NCBI RefSeq assembly: GCF_028622875.1
Contig: NZ_CP117710.1
Location: 248,001-312,000 of the forward strand
Direction: 5' to 3'
DNA: 64,000 nt
DNA from: Streptomyces sp. MMBL 11-1
Lineage (GTDB): Bacteria; Actinomycetota; Actinomycetes; Streptomycetales; Streptomycetaceae
Shown here piece after piece: positions 34,321 through 41,643 of this stretch; position 1 is the stretch's first letter, and each line of letters starts with the position of its first letter. The notes below the pieces were generated by a model. The model saw only the letters and a program-made list of their open reading frames with translations, was not told the DNA's origin and made no database searches. Position numbers and translations under genes: made by a program.

Positions 34321-34356
34321 TTAGCCCGGACGGTTCGTCTTGCGGTAAGGCCGCAT
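34321..34356 (-). CDS. 11-residue peptide frame with perfect Shine-Dalgarno
   Basis: On the minus strand AAGGAGGTGA, a perfect match to the 16S rRNA tail, stands five bases before an ATG that opens MRPYRKTNRPG and stops. The peptide is strongly basic (four Arg/Lys) with a central Tyr. So strong a site ahead of so short a frame is unlikely by chance. It may be a leader peptide controlling the MFS exporter through the hairpin at 34227, or a minimal precursor peptide for a ribosomally made product. No family is recognised. Confidence 0.6.
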   Translation of the reverse strand: MRPYRKTNRPG

Positions 34357-34562
34357 GATGTTCACCTCCTTGTGGTGGCTGTGCCCCGCGTGAGCGGGAC
34401 ATGCATGAACCTACGAGCGGGCGGGGCGGTGGCGGGCCGGTCCTGTCCGTCGCGGCACGGTTTTAGGTTCGAAGTGATTCCGCCGAGGAATCGCACCGCC
34501 CCCAGGAGGGGGCACGCGGGCATCGGGGCCGCCAGTGTCACGGTGTGGTGCGGGGCGGTCCT

Positions 34563-35462
34563 TCAGATGGCGTAGAGGCCGGGCCGTACTGCTTGGGATG
34601 CGCGGTGGTACGTCTCGGCGCGCGGTCGGACCCGGTTGACGCCGGTCGCCGTGGGCCTGGGGGGTGGGGCGGTGAAGCGTTGGGCGGCTCGGCGCAGCAG
34701 GACGGCGTACTCCTGGACGCGCAGCGGCTCGGCGAAGGCCTGGGTGTGGCCCAGGACGGTGAGGACGGCGACGGCCGCGCCGGCCCGGCGTACGCAGGTC
34801 GCCAGGGCTTGTGTGGTGGGGGTGCGTGAGGCGGCGACGTGGCTGGTGGTCACGCTCTCGCGGATCGCCGGGGGCACGGTGATCGGCTGGTCGTCGGGTC
34901 CGGTGGTCATGCCCGGCGGGAGGGACACCAGGGCGGCGCGGCCGGCGGCGCTGTGCTTGAGGTCGTCGTGCTGTTGGTTGACCGCGTGGTGCAGATCGGG
35001 GTGGGCCGGGCACAGGGCGTCGACGAGTTCCAGGCGCAGGCCGGTGCCCAGGCGCCAGCCGGGCTGGTGGTAGGCGACCGCGAGCCCGGTCTCTTCGTGG
35101 AGGGCGGTGAGGACCTCCCGGATGCGGGGGTGGACGGGCCCGGGCGCCCGTACGTCCAGCAGGGCCCGGCCGGCCCGGGTAAGCCGGTAGGAACCGTGGC
35201 GGGTTCCGCGCTCGGCGACCTGCTCGGCGACGGCGGCGCCGAGCAGCCGGGAGACGTGGGGCCCGCGCAGGCCTGCGGCTTCGGCGATCTCGGCGACTTG
35301 GTGCTCGTCGTAGGGGCCGAGTTCGTGCAGGACGCGCAGGACCCTCAGACCGCTGCGGACGCTCTGGTTGGGTCGGCTCTCGACCGGCCCGGGGGCGACG
35401 ACAGCGGTGGGCGGCGGCCAAGGAAGCCGGGGCGGCCGAGGTTCCAGGGTGGCGGTGGACAA
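34563..35462 (-). CDS. IclR/MarR-like winged-helix regulator
   Basis: This 299-residue protein has a winged helix near residues 35-105: SGLRVLRVLHELGPYDEHQV, AEAAGLRGPHVSRLLGAAVA, YRLTRAGRALLD. A larger C-terminal part follows (IREVLTALHEETGLAVAYH and RAALVSLPPGMTTGPDDQP), laid out like the ligand-binding domain of IclR proteins. It sits upstream of the 11-residue frame/MFS unit in the same orientation and may regulate it. The Pro-rich 30-residue N-terminus is unremarkable. Confidence 0.75.
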   Translation of the reverse strand: MSTATLEPRPPRLPWPPPTAVVAPGPVESRPNQSVRSGLRVLRVLHELGPYDEHQVAEIAEAAGLRGPHVSRLLGAAVAEQVAERGTRHGSYRLTRAGRALLDVRAPGPVHPRIREVLTALHEETGLAVAYHQPGWRLGTGLRLELVDALCPAHPDLHHAVNQQHDDLKHSAAGRAALVSLPPGMTTGPDDQPITVPPAIRESVTTSHVAASRTPTTQALATCVRRAGAAVAVLTVLGHTQAFAEPLRVQEYAVLLRRAAQRFTAPPPRPTATGVNRVRPRAETYHRASQAVRPGLYAI

Positions 35463-35552
35463 GCGACTCCCCCATCTGACGTGGTGCGGGCGGGACTCCT
35501 GTGCCGGGCTGCAGGACGAGCACGGTCGCGGCCCGGGCGGGTGGGGCGCTGG

Positions 35553-35756
35553 TCAGCGCTGGTGGGTACGGCGCGGGAGGGCGCCTTCGTCGAACTCTTC
35601 GTCAATCTCCTGCTGGATCCGCGGATCGGAGTACCGGGGCGCCAGGAAGAGGTTCTGCCACTGGGGCGGCGGTGACAGGGGCGGGCGGCGCGGGCTGGCC
35701 GGACGTGGCCGGCCAGCGGGGGTTGCACGGGAGGGGCGGGGCGGGGTCGGTGGCAT
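35553..35756 (-). CDS. Small Pro-rich protein
   Basis: This 67-residue protein begins MPPTPPRPSRATPAGRPRPA and ends in an acidic helix (DPRIQQEIDEEFDEGALP). AGAAGGA lies seven bases upstream of the ATG. It is 11 bases downstream of the lipoprotein gene and in the same orientation, so probably cotranscribed. No function can be read from it. Confidence 0.5.
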   Translation of the reverse strand: MPPTPPRPSRATPAGRPRPASPRRPPLSPPPQWQNLFLAPRYSDPRIQQEIDEEFDEGALPRRTHQR

Positions 35757-35767
35757 GGCGGGTCCTT

Positions 35768-36529
35768 CTACGACGTGGGCAGGATGACGCCGGCGGAGGT
35801 GTCGGTGGGGAGCGGTTGGCCGGGACAGGTGTCCAGTACCCGGTTCATCGCGTCTCGCTCCGGGGCGGTGACCCAGAGACCGTACTTCGCCTTCACCGCG
35901 ATCTGGCGGGCGACGTACGGGCAGCGGAATGCCTCGTTGGCGGGAAGCCAGCCGGCAGCGTCGGAGTCCGACTTCTGCTGGTTGGCCGGGCCGGATGAGG
36001 CGATCAGGTTCAGGGGGTCGTTGGCCAGCGCCTCGCGCTGCTCCTGCGGCAGTTGGGCGGCACCGGTCTTCCAACTGGCGCTGAGGGCCACGACGTGGTC
36101 GATCTGCACGGCGGCCGAGCGGGGCCCGCGCACGAAGTCGATGGTGGCCGCGGTGTAGGGGTCGGCCAGGCGGCCGGAGGCGATCACGCAGACCGAGCCG
36201 CTTCTGTGGGTGATCTCGGTCAGATCGCGGCTCAGTATGTCGTTGCGGGTGTCGCACGAATTCTGTGAGCCCGGGGCGGTCGTGGTGTCCGACCATGCCG
36301 GTCCGAACCGGGCGTTGCGGTCGTATCCGGTCTGCGGGGCGGGGCTTTTGACCGGGAGCGACTGAAGCGACTGGAGCGCGGAGGTGCGTTCACCAGCAGC
36401 GTCGGGTGCGTGGACACCAGGGTGGGAGGGGTCGCCGGGCTCCGGTGTCGGGGCGGCACACCCGGCCAGTGCCGCCGCGGTCAGGGCCAGAGCGGCCAGC
36501 AGCGTTCCCGGGGGTGGGCGGTGGTTCAC
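35768..36529 (-). CDS. Secreted HNH/DUF1524-like lipoprotein
   Basis: This 253-residue protein has an export signal with lipobox (LLAALALTAAALAGC, Cys near residue 24). Its C-terminal domain has the GmrSD/DUF1524-type nuclease pattern: VQIDHVVALSASWKTGA with the D-H pair, ALANDPLNLIASSGPANQQK with the catalytic Asn, and WLPANEAFRCPYVARQIAVK. This family is widespread in Streptomyces as secreted nucleases. It may scavenge or attack extracellular DNA. The neighbouring genes do not define its target. Confidence 0.88.
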   Translation of the reverse strand: MNHRPPPGTLLAALALTAAALAGCAAPTPEPGDPSHPGVHAPDAAGERTSALQSLQSLPVKSPAPQTGYDRNARFGPAWSDTTTAPGSQNSCDTRNDILSRDLTEITHRSGSVCVIASGRLADPYTAATIDFVRGPRSAAVQIDHVVALSASWKTGAAQLPQEQREALANDPLNLIASSGPANQQKSDSDAAGWLPANEAFRCPYVARQIAVKAKYGLWVTAPERDAMNRVLDTCPGQPLPTDTSAGVILPTS

Positions 36530-36587
36530 GAATCGGGCCTCGTTTCGGTGTACGGGTCTGCTGCACGGCCGGGTCGTGCCGCACAGG

Positions 36588-37436
36588 TCAGGGGGACGCG
36601 GTGGAGCGCGGGTGCGGGAGGGGCGCGGCGTCGCGCAGCGCTTCGGTGAACTGCCGGACGCGGGCCATGGCTTGGGCGTGGCCAGGCTTTCCGGGCTGTT
36701 CGAGCAGGGGCCGCACGATGGGTGAGCCGATGACGACGCCGTCGACGAGCGGGGCGATAGCCCGGGCTCGGGCGGGTGTGGAGATGCCGATGCCGGCGAC
36801 GAGGGGGTGCTGGGCGTGGGAGCGCAGCCTGCGGGTGAAGTGCTGCATCCCGGTAAGGTCCAGGGCTCCCTGGTATCCGGTGGCGGCCGCGACGGCCGGT
36901 GCGTACATCCAGCCGGAGGCGGCTGCGCCGAGCCGGGACAGGTCGGTGTCGCTCACGTCGCGGGGGATGAACTGCGGGGTGCTGATGCCCGCGGTGCGGG
37001 CGGCAGCGAGCCACGGGGCCATCGAGGCCAGGGGCAGGTCGGGGATCATGGCACCGGCGGCCCCTGCAGTGGCCAGGTCGTCGGCGAAACGCTGCACACC
37101 GTACGCGCTCACGCTGGACCAGTAGCTCATGACCACGACGGGCGCACCGCTCTCGGCGGCATGCCGCACGGTGCTCATGACGTGCGTCATGCGTACGCCC
37201 TGGCGCAGCGCCTGGTCGTAGGCGGCGGAGATGGCGGGGCCGTCCAGGACCGGCGAGGTGGCGGGGACGCCGACTTCGAGCACGCCGGCGCCCCGTTGCG
37301 CGAAGGAGTGCAGGAGATCGATCCCCGCCGTCCAGTTGGGGAATCCGGCCGGAAGGAACACTCCGAGTGCCGGGCCTGCTTCCGGGCGCAGAGCATGGGC
37401 GAGTCGGGTGACGGCGGGGTTCTGCGCGTCGTTCAC
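36588..37436 (-). CDS. Orphan tryptophan synthase alpha-like protein (TrpA-like lyase)
   Basis: This 282-residue protein is a TIM-barrel TrpA homologue (indole-3-glycerol-phosphate lyase type). The catalytic Glu54 lies in LEVGVP and Asp65 in LDGP, equivalent to Salmonella Glu49 and Asp60. The residue matching Asp56 of Salmonella, which contacts the beta subunit, is Ser61 (PATSP for PFSDP). The loop usually reading GYTYL reads GWMYA. No trpB or other trp gene is present here, so it may make free indole for a specialised pathway. The GTG start follows GAAAGG. It lies between the surface protein and the secreted nuclease. Confidence 0.88.
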   Translation of the reverse strand: MNDAQNPAVTRLAHALRPEAGPALGVFLPAGFPNWTAGIDLLHSFAQRGAGVLEVGVPATSPVLDGPAISAAYDQALRQGVRMTHVMSTVRHAAESGAPVVVMSYWSSVSAYGVQRFADDLATAGAAGAMIPDLPLASMAPWLAAARTAGISTPQFIPRDVSDTDLSRLGAAASGWMYAPAVAAATGYQGALDLTGMQHFTRRLRSHAQHPLVAGIGISTPARARAIAPLVDGVVIGSPIVRPLLEQPGKPGHAQAMARVRQFTEALRDAAPLPHPRSTASP

Positions 37437-37560
37437 GGGACGCCTTTCGCAGGGGAGATGGGGGGGCGGCCGCTGTCGTGGCGGCCACCCGGGTGCCGGC
37501 CTGCGACCGCGGGCCGGCACCCGGGTGGGCCGGCCCGCGGCCCGGCTGACACGGCTGTCG

Positions 37561-38406
37561 TCAGCCGGAGTTGGGCCGCCCGCGGCGGGCGCGGTGCTTG
37601 CCGTAGCCGGTGATGCCGAGCGCCCCCATGCCTGCTGCGATCAGACCGCCGGCCGCGAGACCGAGGGTGGTGTTGCCGTCGGCCCCGGTCTGAGCGAGGC
37701 TCCCGCTCGCCACCGGAGCGACCGCGACCGATTCCTGGCTGTCGGTCTTGTCCGAGGTGCCTCCGTTCGGCGTGAGCCCTTCGGGCCCCGGACCGGACGA
37801 TTCCTCGTCCCCGTCGTCTCCCGTGCTCGGCGTCGGAGAGGGGCCGGGGTCAGTGCCCGGATCGGTGGGGTCCGTCGGCGGGTCCGTGGGGTCCGTCGGC
37901 GGATCGGTGGGGTCGGTCGGCGGGTCCGTGGGGTCCGTCGGCGGATCGGTGGGGTCCGTCGGCGGGTCCGTGGGATCGGTCGGCGGATCGGTGGGGTCCG
38001 TCGGCGGGTCCGTGGGATCGATCGGCGGATCGGTGGGGTCCGTCGGCGGGTCCGTGGGATCGATCGGCGGATCGGTGGGGTCGGTGCCCGGGTCGGTCGG
38101 GTCCGTGGGATCGGTGCCCGGGTCCGTGGGATCGGTCGGCGGGTCCGTGCCCGGGTCGGTGCCCGGGTTCGTGGGATCGGTGCCGGGATCGGCTCCCGGG
38201 TCGGGAACGTCCTGGCCGGACTCGGTCGCACCGCCCGCCCCCGGGCCGTCCTCTTCCGTGATGTCCGGCACGCTCGTGGAAGACGGCTTGAGGTCGGGAT
38301 CAGCACTGGCGGCCATCGCGCTCGGGGCCGCGATCGCTCCGGTCGCCGCAACGACTGCGGCCGCAGCGGCAACGCGCCGCAGCGCGCTCAGTCGGGTTCT
38401 ACTCAT
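37561..38406 (-). CDS. Sortase-anchored-type surface protein with PTDP repeats
   Basis: This 281-residue protein has a signal peptide (RRVAAAAAVVAATGAIAAPSAMA), a rigid stalk of TDPPTDP repeats, an acidic Ser/Gly region and the sorting signal SLAQTG followed by a hydrophobic helix and RRGR at the end. LAxTG is the actinobacterial class E sortase form. Stalks of this kind hold domains or pili away from the wall, but here almost no globular domain is left between signal and anchor. Its length will vary easily, because the DNA repeats are near perfect. Confidence 0.85.
   Translation of the reverse strand: MSRTRLSALRRVAAAAAVVAATGAIAAPSAMAASADPDLKPSSTSVPDITEEDGPGAGGATESGQDVPDPGADPGTDPTNPGTDPGTDPPTDPTDPGTDPTDPTDPGTDPTDPPIDPTDPPTDPTDPPIDPTDPPTDPTDPPTDPTDPPTDPTDPPTDPTDPPTDPTDPPTDPTDPPTDPTDPGTDPGPSPTPSTGDDGDEESSGPGPEGLTPNGGTSDKTDSQESVAVAPVASGSLAQTGADGNTTLGLAAGGLIAAGMGALGITGYGKHRARRGRPNSG
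37860..38160. repeat. Tandem coding repeat for TDPPTDP stalk
   Basis: Alternating units of about 21 bases (GTCGGCGGGTCCGTGGGG and GTCGGCGGATCGGTGGGG) repeat through this stretch. They encode Thr/Asp/Pro heptads of the surface-protein stalk. Slippage is likely. Confidence 0.85.
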
Positions 38407-38773
38407 GAAAGGGATCAGCCTCCGGGTTGCACAGCACATCGAGGCCGTCGAGCGGGACGCCCGGGCTCCTGTGCTGCTCATATGTTCGGAGTGCGAACCT
38501 GTGGATAAAGTCCTGGGCCTGCCGGTCACTTCAGGCCCGCGGATCACGGTCGGCCCGCCCTCGGCCTGCGGCCGCGCCGGGGGTTCTGCGCCCTGTGCTC
38601 CGTGCGGGAAGTCGCTGCTCGCCGTTGCGCAATGTCACTGTGCGGAGCCTGTCCGGGGTGACGTCAGCCCCGGGCTTGCTGCTGCTTCCGGGCATGCCGA
38701 TCGGGGGCCCAGGCGTTCGCCTGGGCCCCCGATCGGCATGGCCGTAGCAGCGGGCCCGCCGCTGGGCGTCAGG
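38407..38773. other. Intergenic region
   Basis: No gene is visible between the surface protein and the ATP-grasp gene. It holds the terminator at 38693-38740 and presumably the surface-protein promoter. Confidence 0.5.
38693..38740 (-). terminator. Very strong hairpin terminator after the ATP-grasp gene
   Basis: A perfect 23-base stem (38693-38715 with 38718-38740) with a two-base loop lies 34 bases past the ATP-grasp stop. It separates that gene from the surface-protein gene, so the two are not one transcript. Confidence 0.88.
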
Positions 38774-40081
38774 TCACGCAGCGAACTCGGCTGCGCGGGT
38801 GGTGGCCGCCACAGCGTTCTCCGGGGCAGTGTCCTCGCCGGTGGCGCGGACACTGAGGTGAGCGTGTGCGAGGACCTCGGCCGCGCGCTGGCGGGCGTCG
38901 TCGCCGGTGGGACCGGTGACGATCGCGAAACCGACCCTGGCGTCGTCGAGGTCGCCCTCAGGGGGAAGGGCCACCGGGTCGCCGGCGTCCTTGAACCAGC
39001 CCGTCTGGTGCAGCCAGGGCGCGCCGTGCTCGATGGCCGGGGGGATGTGCCGCGCGGTGAGGGTGCCGGTCTTGGGCGGGTAGAGGATGGTGATCGCGGC
39101 GGCCGAGTTGCGGGTGGGCGTCAGGTCCGGGCGTCTGCCGGCGGCGACGTCCGTGGCCGCGCGCGGCAGGTCGATTCCGGTGGCCAGCAGGACCAGTTTC
39201 CCGATGTGGTCGCCGCCGATGCGTCCGTTGACCTCGATGATGGCGGGGCCGGTGTGGGTGAGGCGCATCTCGACGTGCTGGACGCCGTCGGTCACACCGA
39301 GGGAGCGGACCGCGTCCGCCGCGATCGGGCCGACAGTCTTCAGGAGGGGGTCCTGCGCAGTGACGGTGTGCCCGATCTCCTCGAAGAGGGGGGCGAAGGC
39401 GAGGGTCTTGTGGGTGAGCGCCACGGCCTGGGTGTGGCCCTGGTAGGTGACGCACTCGACGCTGATCTCGGGGCCGGACAGGTACTCCTCGACGAGCACA
39501 CCGGAGCCCTCCGGTCCTTGTTCGCTGGCGCCGGCCGTCGTGAACTTCCAGGCGTCCGCCAGCTCGTCGGCGGAGTCGACGCGGATCACGCCGATCGAGG
39601 CGGCGTGGCTGGCGGGCTTGAGGACGACGGGGTAGCCGATGTCCTTCGCGGCGGCGGCGGCCGCCCGTATGTCGCTCACGGCAGCGAAGCGGGCGGAGGG
39701 CACCTTGTGGGTGGCCATCAGGCTTCGGCTGGTCGCCTTGTCCCGACAGGCGGCCGCGGCGGCGGGGCTGTTGCCGGGCAGGTTGAGGTCCTGGGCTATC
39801 TGGGCAGCGGGCACGAGCAGGTACTCGTCCCAGGTGAGGACGCCGCCGACCTGGTTCCGCGCCGCCAGGGCACGCGCGGCTTCGCGCAGGGCCGCGGGGT
39901 TGTTGACGTCGGCGACCTCGTGGTCCACCACGTACGGGGCTTCCCAGGTGAGCGGGCCGGGAGTGATCACGGCCACCGGGTAGGCGGAGGCGGCCAGTTC
40001 GAGGCAGTAGCGCCGGTAGAGCTCGCCGCCCGGGTTGACGATGATCACGGTGGGCGTGACGGCGACGGGATGCTCGTTCAT
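38774..40081 (-). CDS. ATP-grasp ligase (amino-acid/dipeptide ligase type)
   Basis: This 435-residue protein has the ATP-grasp arrangement: an N-terminal Rossmann-like part (VIIVNPGGELYRRYCLELAA), then DKATSRSLMATHKVPSARF, IGYPVVLKPASHAASIGVIR for ATP binding, LVEEYLSGPEISVECVTYQG, and metal-binding AIIEVNGRIGGDHI. This resembles L-amino-acid ligases of the BacD/carboxylate-amine type, which form amide bonds in small peptides. Substrates are not readable. GAAGGAAG lies upstream of the ATG. Placement beside a TrpA-like enzyme and exporter suggests a small indole- or peptide-type product, which is inference. Confidence 0.88.
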   Translation of the reverse strand: MNEHPVAVTPTVIIVNPGGELYRRYCLELAASAYPVAVITPGPLTWEAPYVVDHEVADVNNPAALREAARALAARNQVGGVLTWDEYLLVPAAQIAQDLNLPGNSPAAAAACRDKATSRSLMATHKVPSARFAAVSDIRAAAAAAKDIGYPVVLKPASHAASIGVIRVDSADELADAWKFTTAGASEQGPEGSGVLVEEYLSGPEISVECVTYQGHTQAVALTHKTLAFAPLFEEIGHTVTAQDPLLKTVGPIAADAVRSLGVTDGVQHVEMRLTHTGPAIIEVNGRIGGDHIGKLVLLATGIDLPRAATDVAAGRRPDLTPTRNSAAAITILYPPKTGTLTARHIPPAIEHGAPWLHQTGWFKDAGDPVALPPEGDLDDARVGFAIVTGPTGDDARQRAAEVLAHAHLSVRATGEDTAPENAVAATTRAAEFAA

Positions 40082-40349
40082 GCGGGTCGGCTTCCTTCGT
40101 GCGTACGGGAGCGTCACCGGGGTGGGAGAGGGTGAACGGTGCGGCAATGCCGCGCCGGCCGGGGCTCCGCGCCCGTGCGCTTGCTGTTGGCACGATGCTC
40201 GGCGGAGGTGCCTGTGGACAGAGTCGGCGAGAGCCAGCAGGCGCGTATCGACGCAGGTCGCTGCACCTGAGCGTTCCAGTTGGCGAGTGAGCGGTGCCCT
40301 GGGAGAGGTGAGCGCTTGCGGTCCAGCAAAACGGAACGGAGCCCGATGC

Positions 40350-40733
40350 TCACCTGGTGTCGGCCGCGTCGAGCGAAGGCCGGCCTTCCGGCGCGGCCAG
40401 AGCTGCGTCGCCGTACGCCCGCACGAGTGCGGCCGTGTCGGCCGCCGTGACGTCCTTCGTCCATCGGCTGGACGAGTGCCAGCGGCACGTCATCCGGAAC
40501 TGGCCGCCGCCGTCCGCGTCCGGCTGCTTGAGCTCGGCGAACGGTTGCGTACTGCAGCGCCCGTGCCGCTCGGTCTCCTCCAGGTGGGCGCGTACGACGT
40601 CCAGGCGGAACCGGGGCGGCAGGGTCCGCTCTTTCAGGCAGCCCCGGCATTCCAGGAGGTGCTGGGTGCCGCCGCTATGGAGGAAGCGGTAGGGCAGAAC
40701 CAGCCGTGGGCGGCCATACCCTCCTTCGTCCAC
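40350..40733 (-). CDS. Cys-containing hypothetical protein
   Basis: The C-terminal part of this frame is coding-like: LVLPYRFLHSGGTQHLLECRGC, then RFRLDVVRAHLEETERHGRC, QPFAELKQPDADGGGQFRM and SSRWTKDVTAADTAALVRAYG. The start is uncertain; GTG at 40733 is the first after the overlap with the gene at 40634 and has no clear ribosome site. It overlaps that gene in another frame. No function is recognised. Confidence 0.5.
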   Translation of the reverse strand: MDEGGYGRPRLVLPYRFLHSGGTQHLLECRGCLKERTLPPRFRLDVVRAHLEETERHGRCSTQPFAELKQPDADGGGQFRMTCRWHSSSRWTKDVTAADTAALVRAYGDAALAAPEGRPSLDAADTR

Positions 40734-40967
40734 TCCAACACCAGCAGGGCACCCTCCTTGGCCCGGTCGGCGTCGCGGCCGCGCCCGTCCGCGAAGAAGC
40801 GGATCAGGGCCCCGGCGGCCGGCCGGTCCGCATCGCACGCCGCGCACAGCTCCAGGCGGATCGGCCGGCCGTGCTCGTCGTTCCTGCGGCATCACGATGC
40901 TGGTGAGCAGGTCGCCGCGACACCGCGAGCACTGCGGCAGCCGGTCAGAGGTCACAACTCGGGCCAT
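40634..40967 (-). pseudogene. Small zinc-finger-like protein with one-base frameshift
   Basis: The frame from the ATG at 40967 reads ARVVTSDRLPQCSRCRGDLL, a Cys pair. After 40880-40892 coding-like sequence continues in another frame: NDEHGRPIRLELCAACDADR, then GALIRFFADGRGRDADRAKE and LLVLEWTKEGMAAHGW, stopping at 40634. That frame has no usable start because of a stop just upstream, so one extra base has separated the two halves. Removing it gives 110 residues with two C-x2-C pairs. This may be a real mutation or a sequencing error. Confidence 0.6.
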
Positions 40968-41156
40968 AGGGTGCTCCCTTGCTCATATCGTGAGCCCCCA
41001 CCCAAGACCCGGTCACCTGCCGCGTCAACCCCCCGCGACCAGGATCGATGCAGGCGCCCCTCCCCGCTGGGGGTGTGTGCCCGGCGGTGTCCCCGGAGTT
41101 GACGGGCGGGCGGTTGTCGCGGCGATGATGTGGCCTCCGACCATCGAAGGAGCGTC

Positions 41157-41477
41157 ATGCCCTCTCCCCTCCCTTCTCTCACCGGCGAGCAGCGGGCCCA
41201 GGCCCTTGCCAAGGCGGCCCGGGTCCGCAAGGAGCGCGGCGCGATGCTGTCCTCCTTGAAAGCGGGGAGTATCTCCCTGCTCGACGTCCTGGCCCGGGAG
41301 GATGAGACGGTCGGCCGGACTCGTGTGCTGAGCCTGCTGCAGTCCCTGCCGGGTATCGGCGCGGTGCGTGCCAAGCGCACCCTCGTCGAGCTCGGCATCG
41401 CCGAGACCCGGCGGGTTCAGGGGTTGGGCGAGCGGCAGCGCCGGCTCCTGATCGACCGGTTCCCCCCGCGGCAGTAG
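41157..41477 (+). CDS. Actinobacterial integration host factor (sIHF/mIHF) paralogue
   Basis: This 106-residue protein matches sIHF in length and pattern: an N-terminal helix LTGEQRAQALAKAARVRKER, then LSSLKAGSISLLDVLARED, VLSLLQSLPGIGAVRAKRTL and IAETRRVQGLGERQRRLL. The LPGIGAVRAKR helix-hairpin-helix and R-R-V-x-G-L-G segment contact DNA. sIHF is a chromosomal nucleoid protein in Streptomyces; a plasmid-type copy may shape plasmid DNA or replace the host factor. GGAG lies upstream of the ATG. The gene stands alone. Confidence 0.9.
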   Translation: MPSPLPSLTGEQRAQALAKAARVRKERGAMLSSLKAGSISLLDVLAREDETVGRTRVLSLLQSLPGIGAVRAKRTLVELGIAETRRVQGLGERQRRLLIDRFPPRQ

Positions 41478-41643
41478 TTCCGCAGAACCTGCGGCGTCTG
41501 CCGGGCCGCCCCGCCGTGCCGTACGGCAGTCCGGCGCCACTGCCTCTGCGGGTGCTGGCAGTTGGTCGGGGGCGCGTTCCTGCGCGGTGAGATCATGTGG
41601 TCCGGCGGGCCCGCACCGGGCCTGACAGAAGGAGCGGCGGCTG

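Noticed and set aside
37860..38160. Tandem repeat as a CRISPR or noncoding satellite
   Set aside because: The repeat is in frame within a gene with signal peptide and sortase signal and encodes TDPPTDP stalk units.
37748..40135. 795-residue open frame on the plus strand
   Set aside because: Antisense to the surface protein and ATP-grasp gene. The first part is a mirror of the PTDP repeat and no domain is visible.
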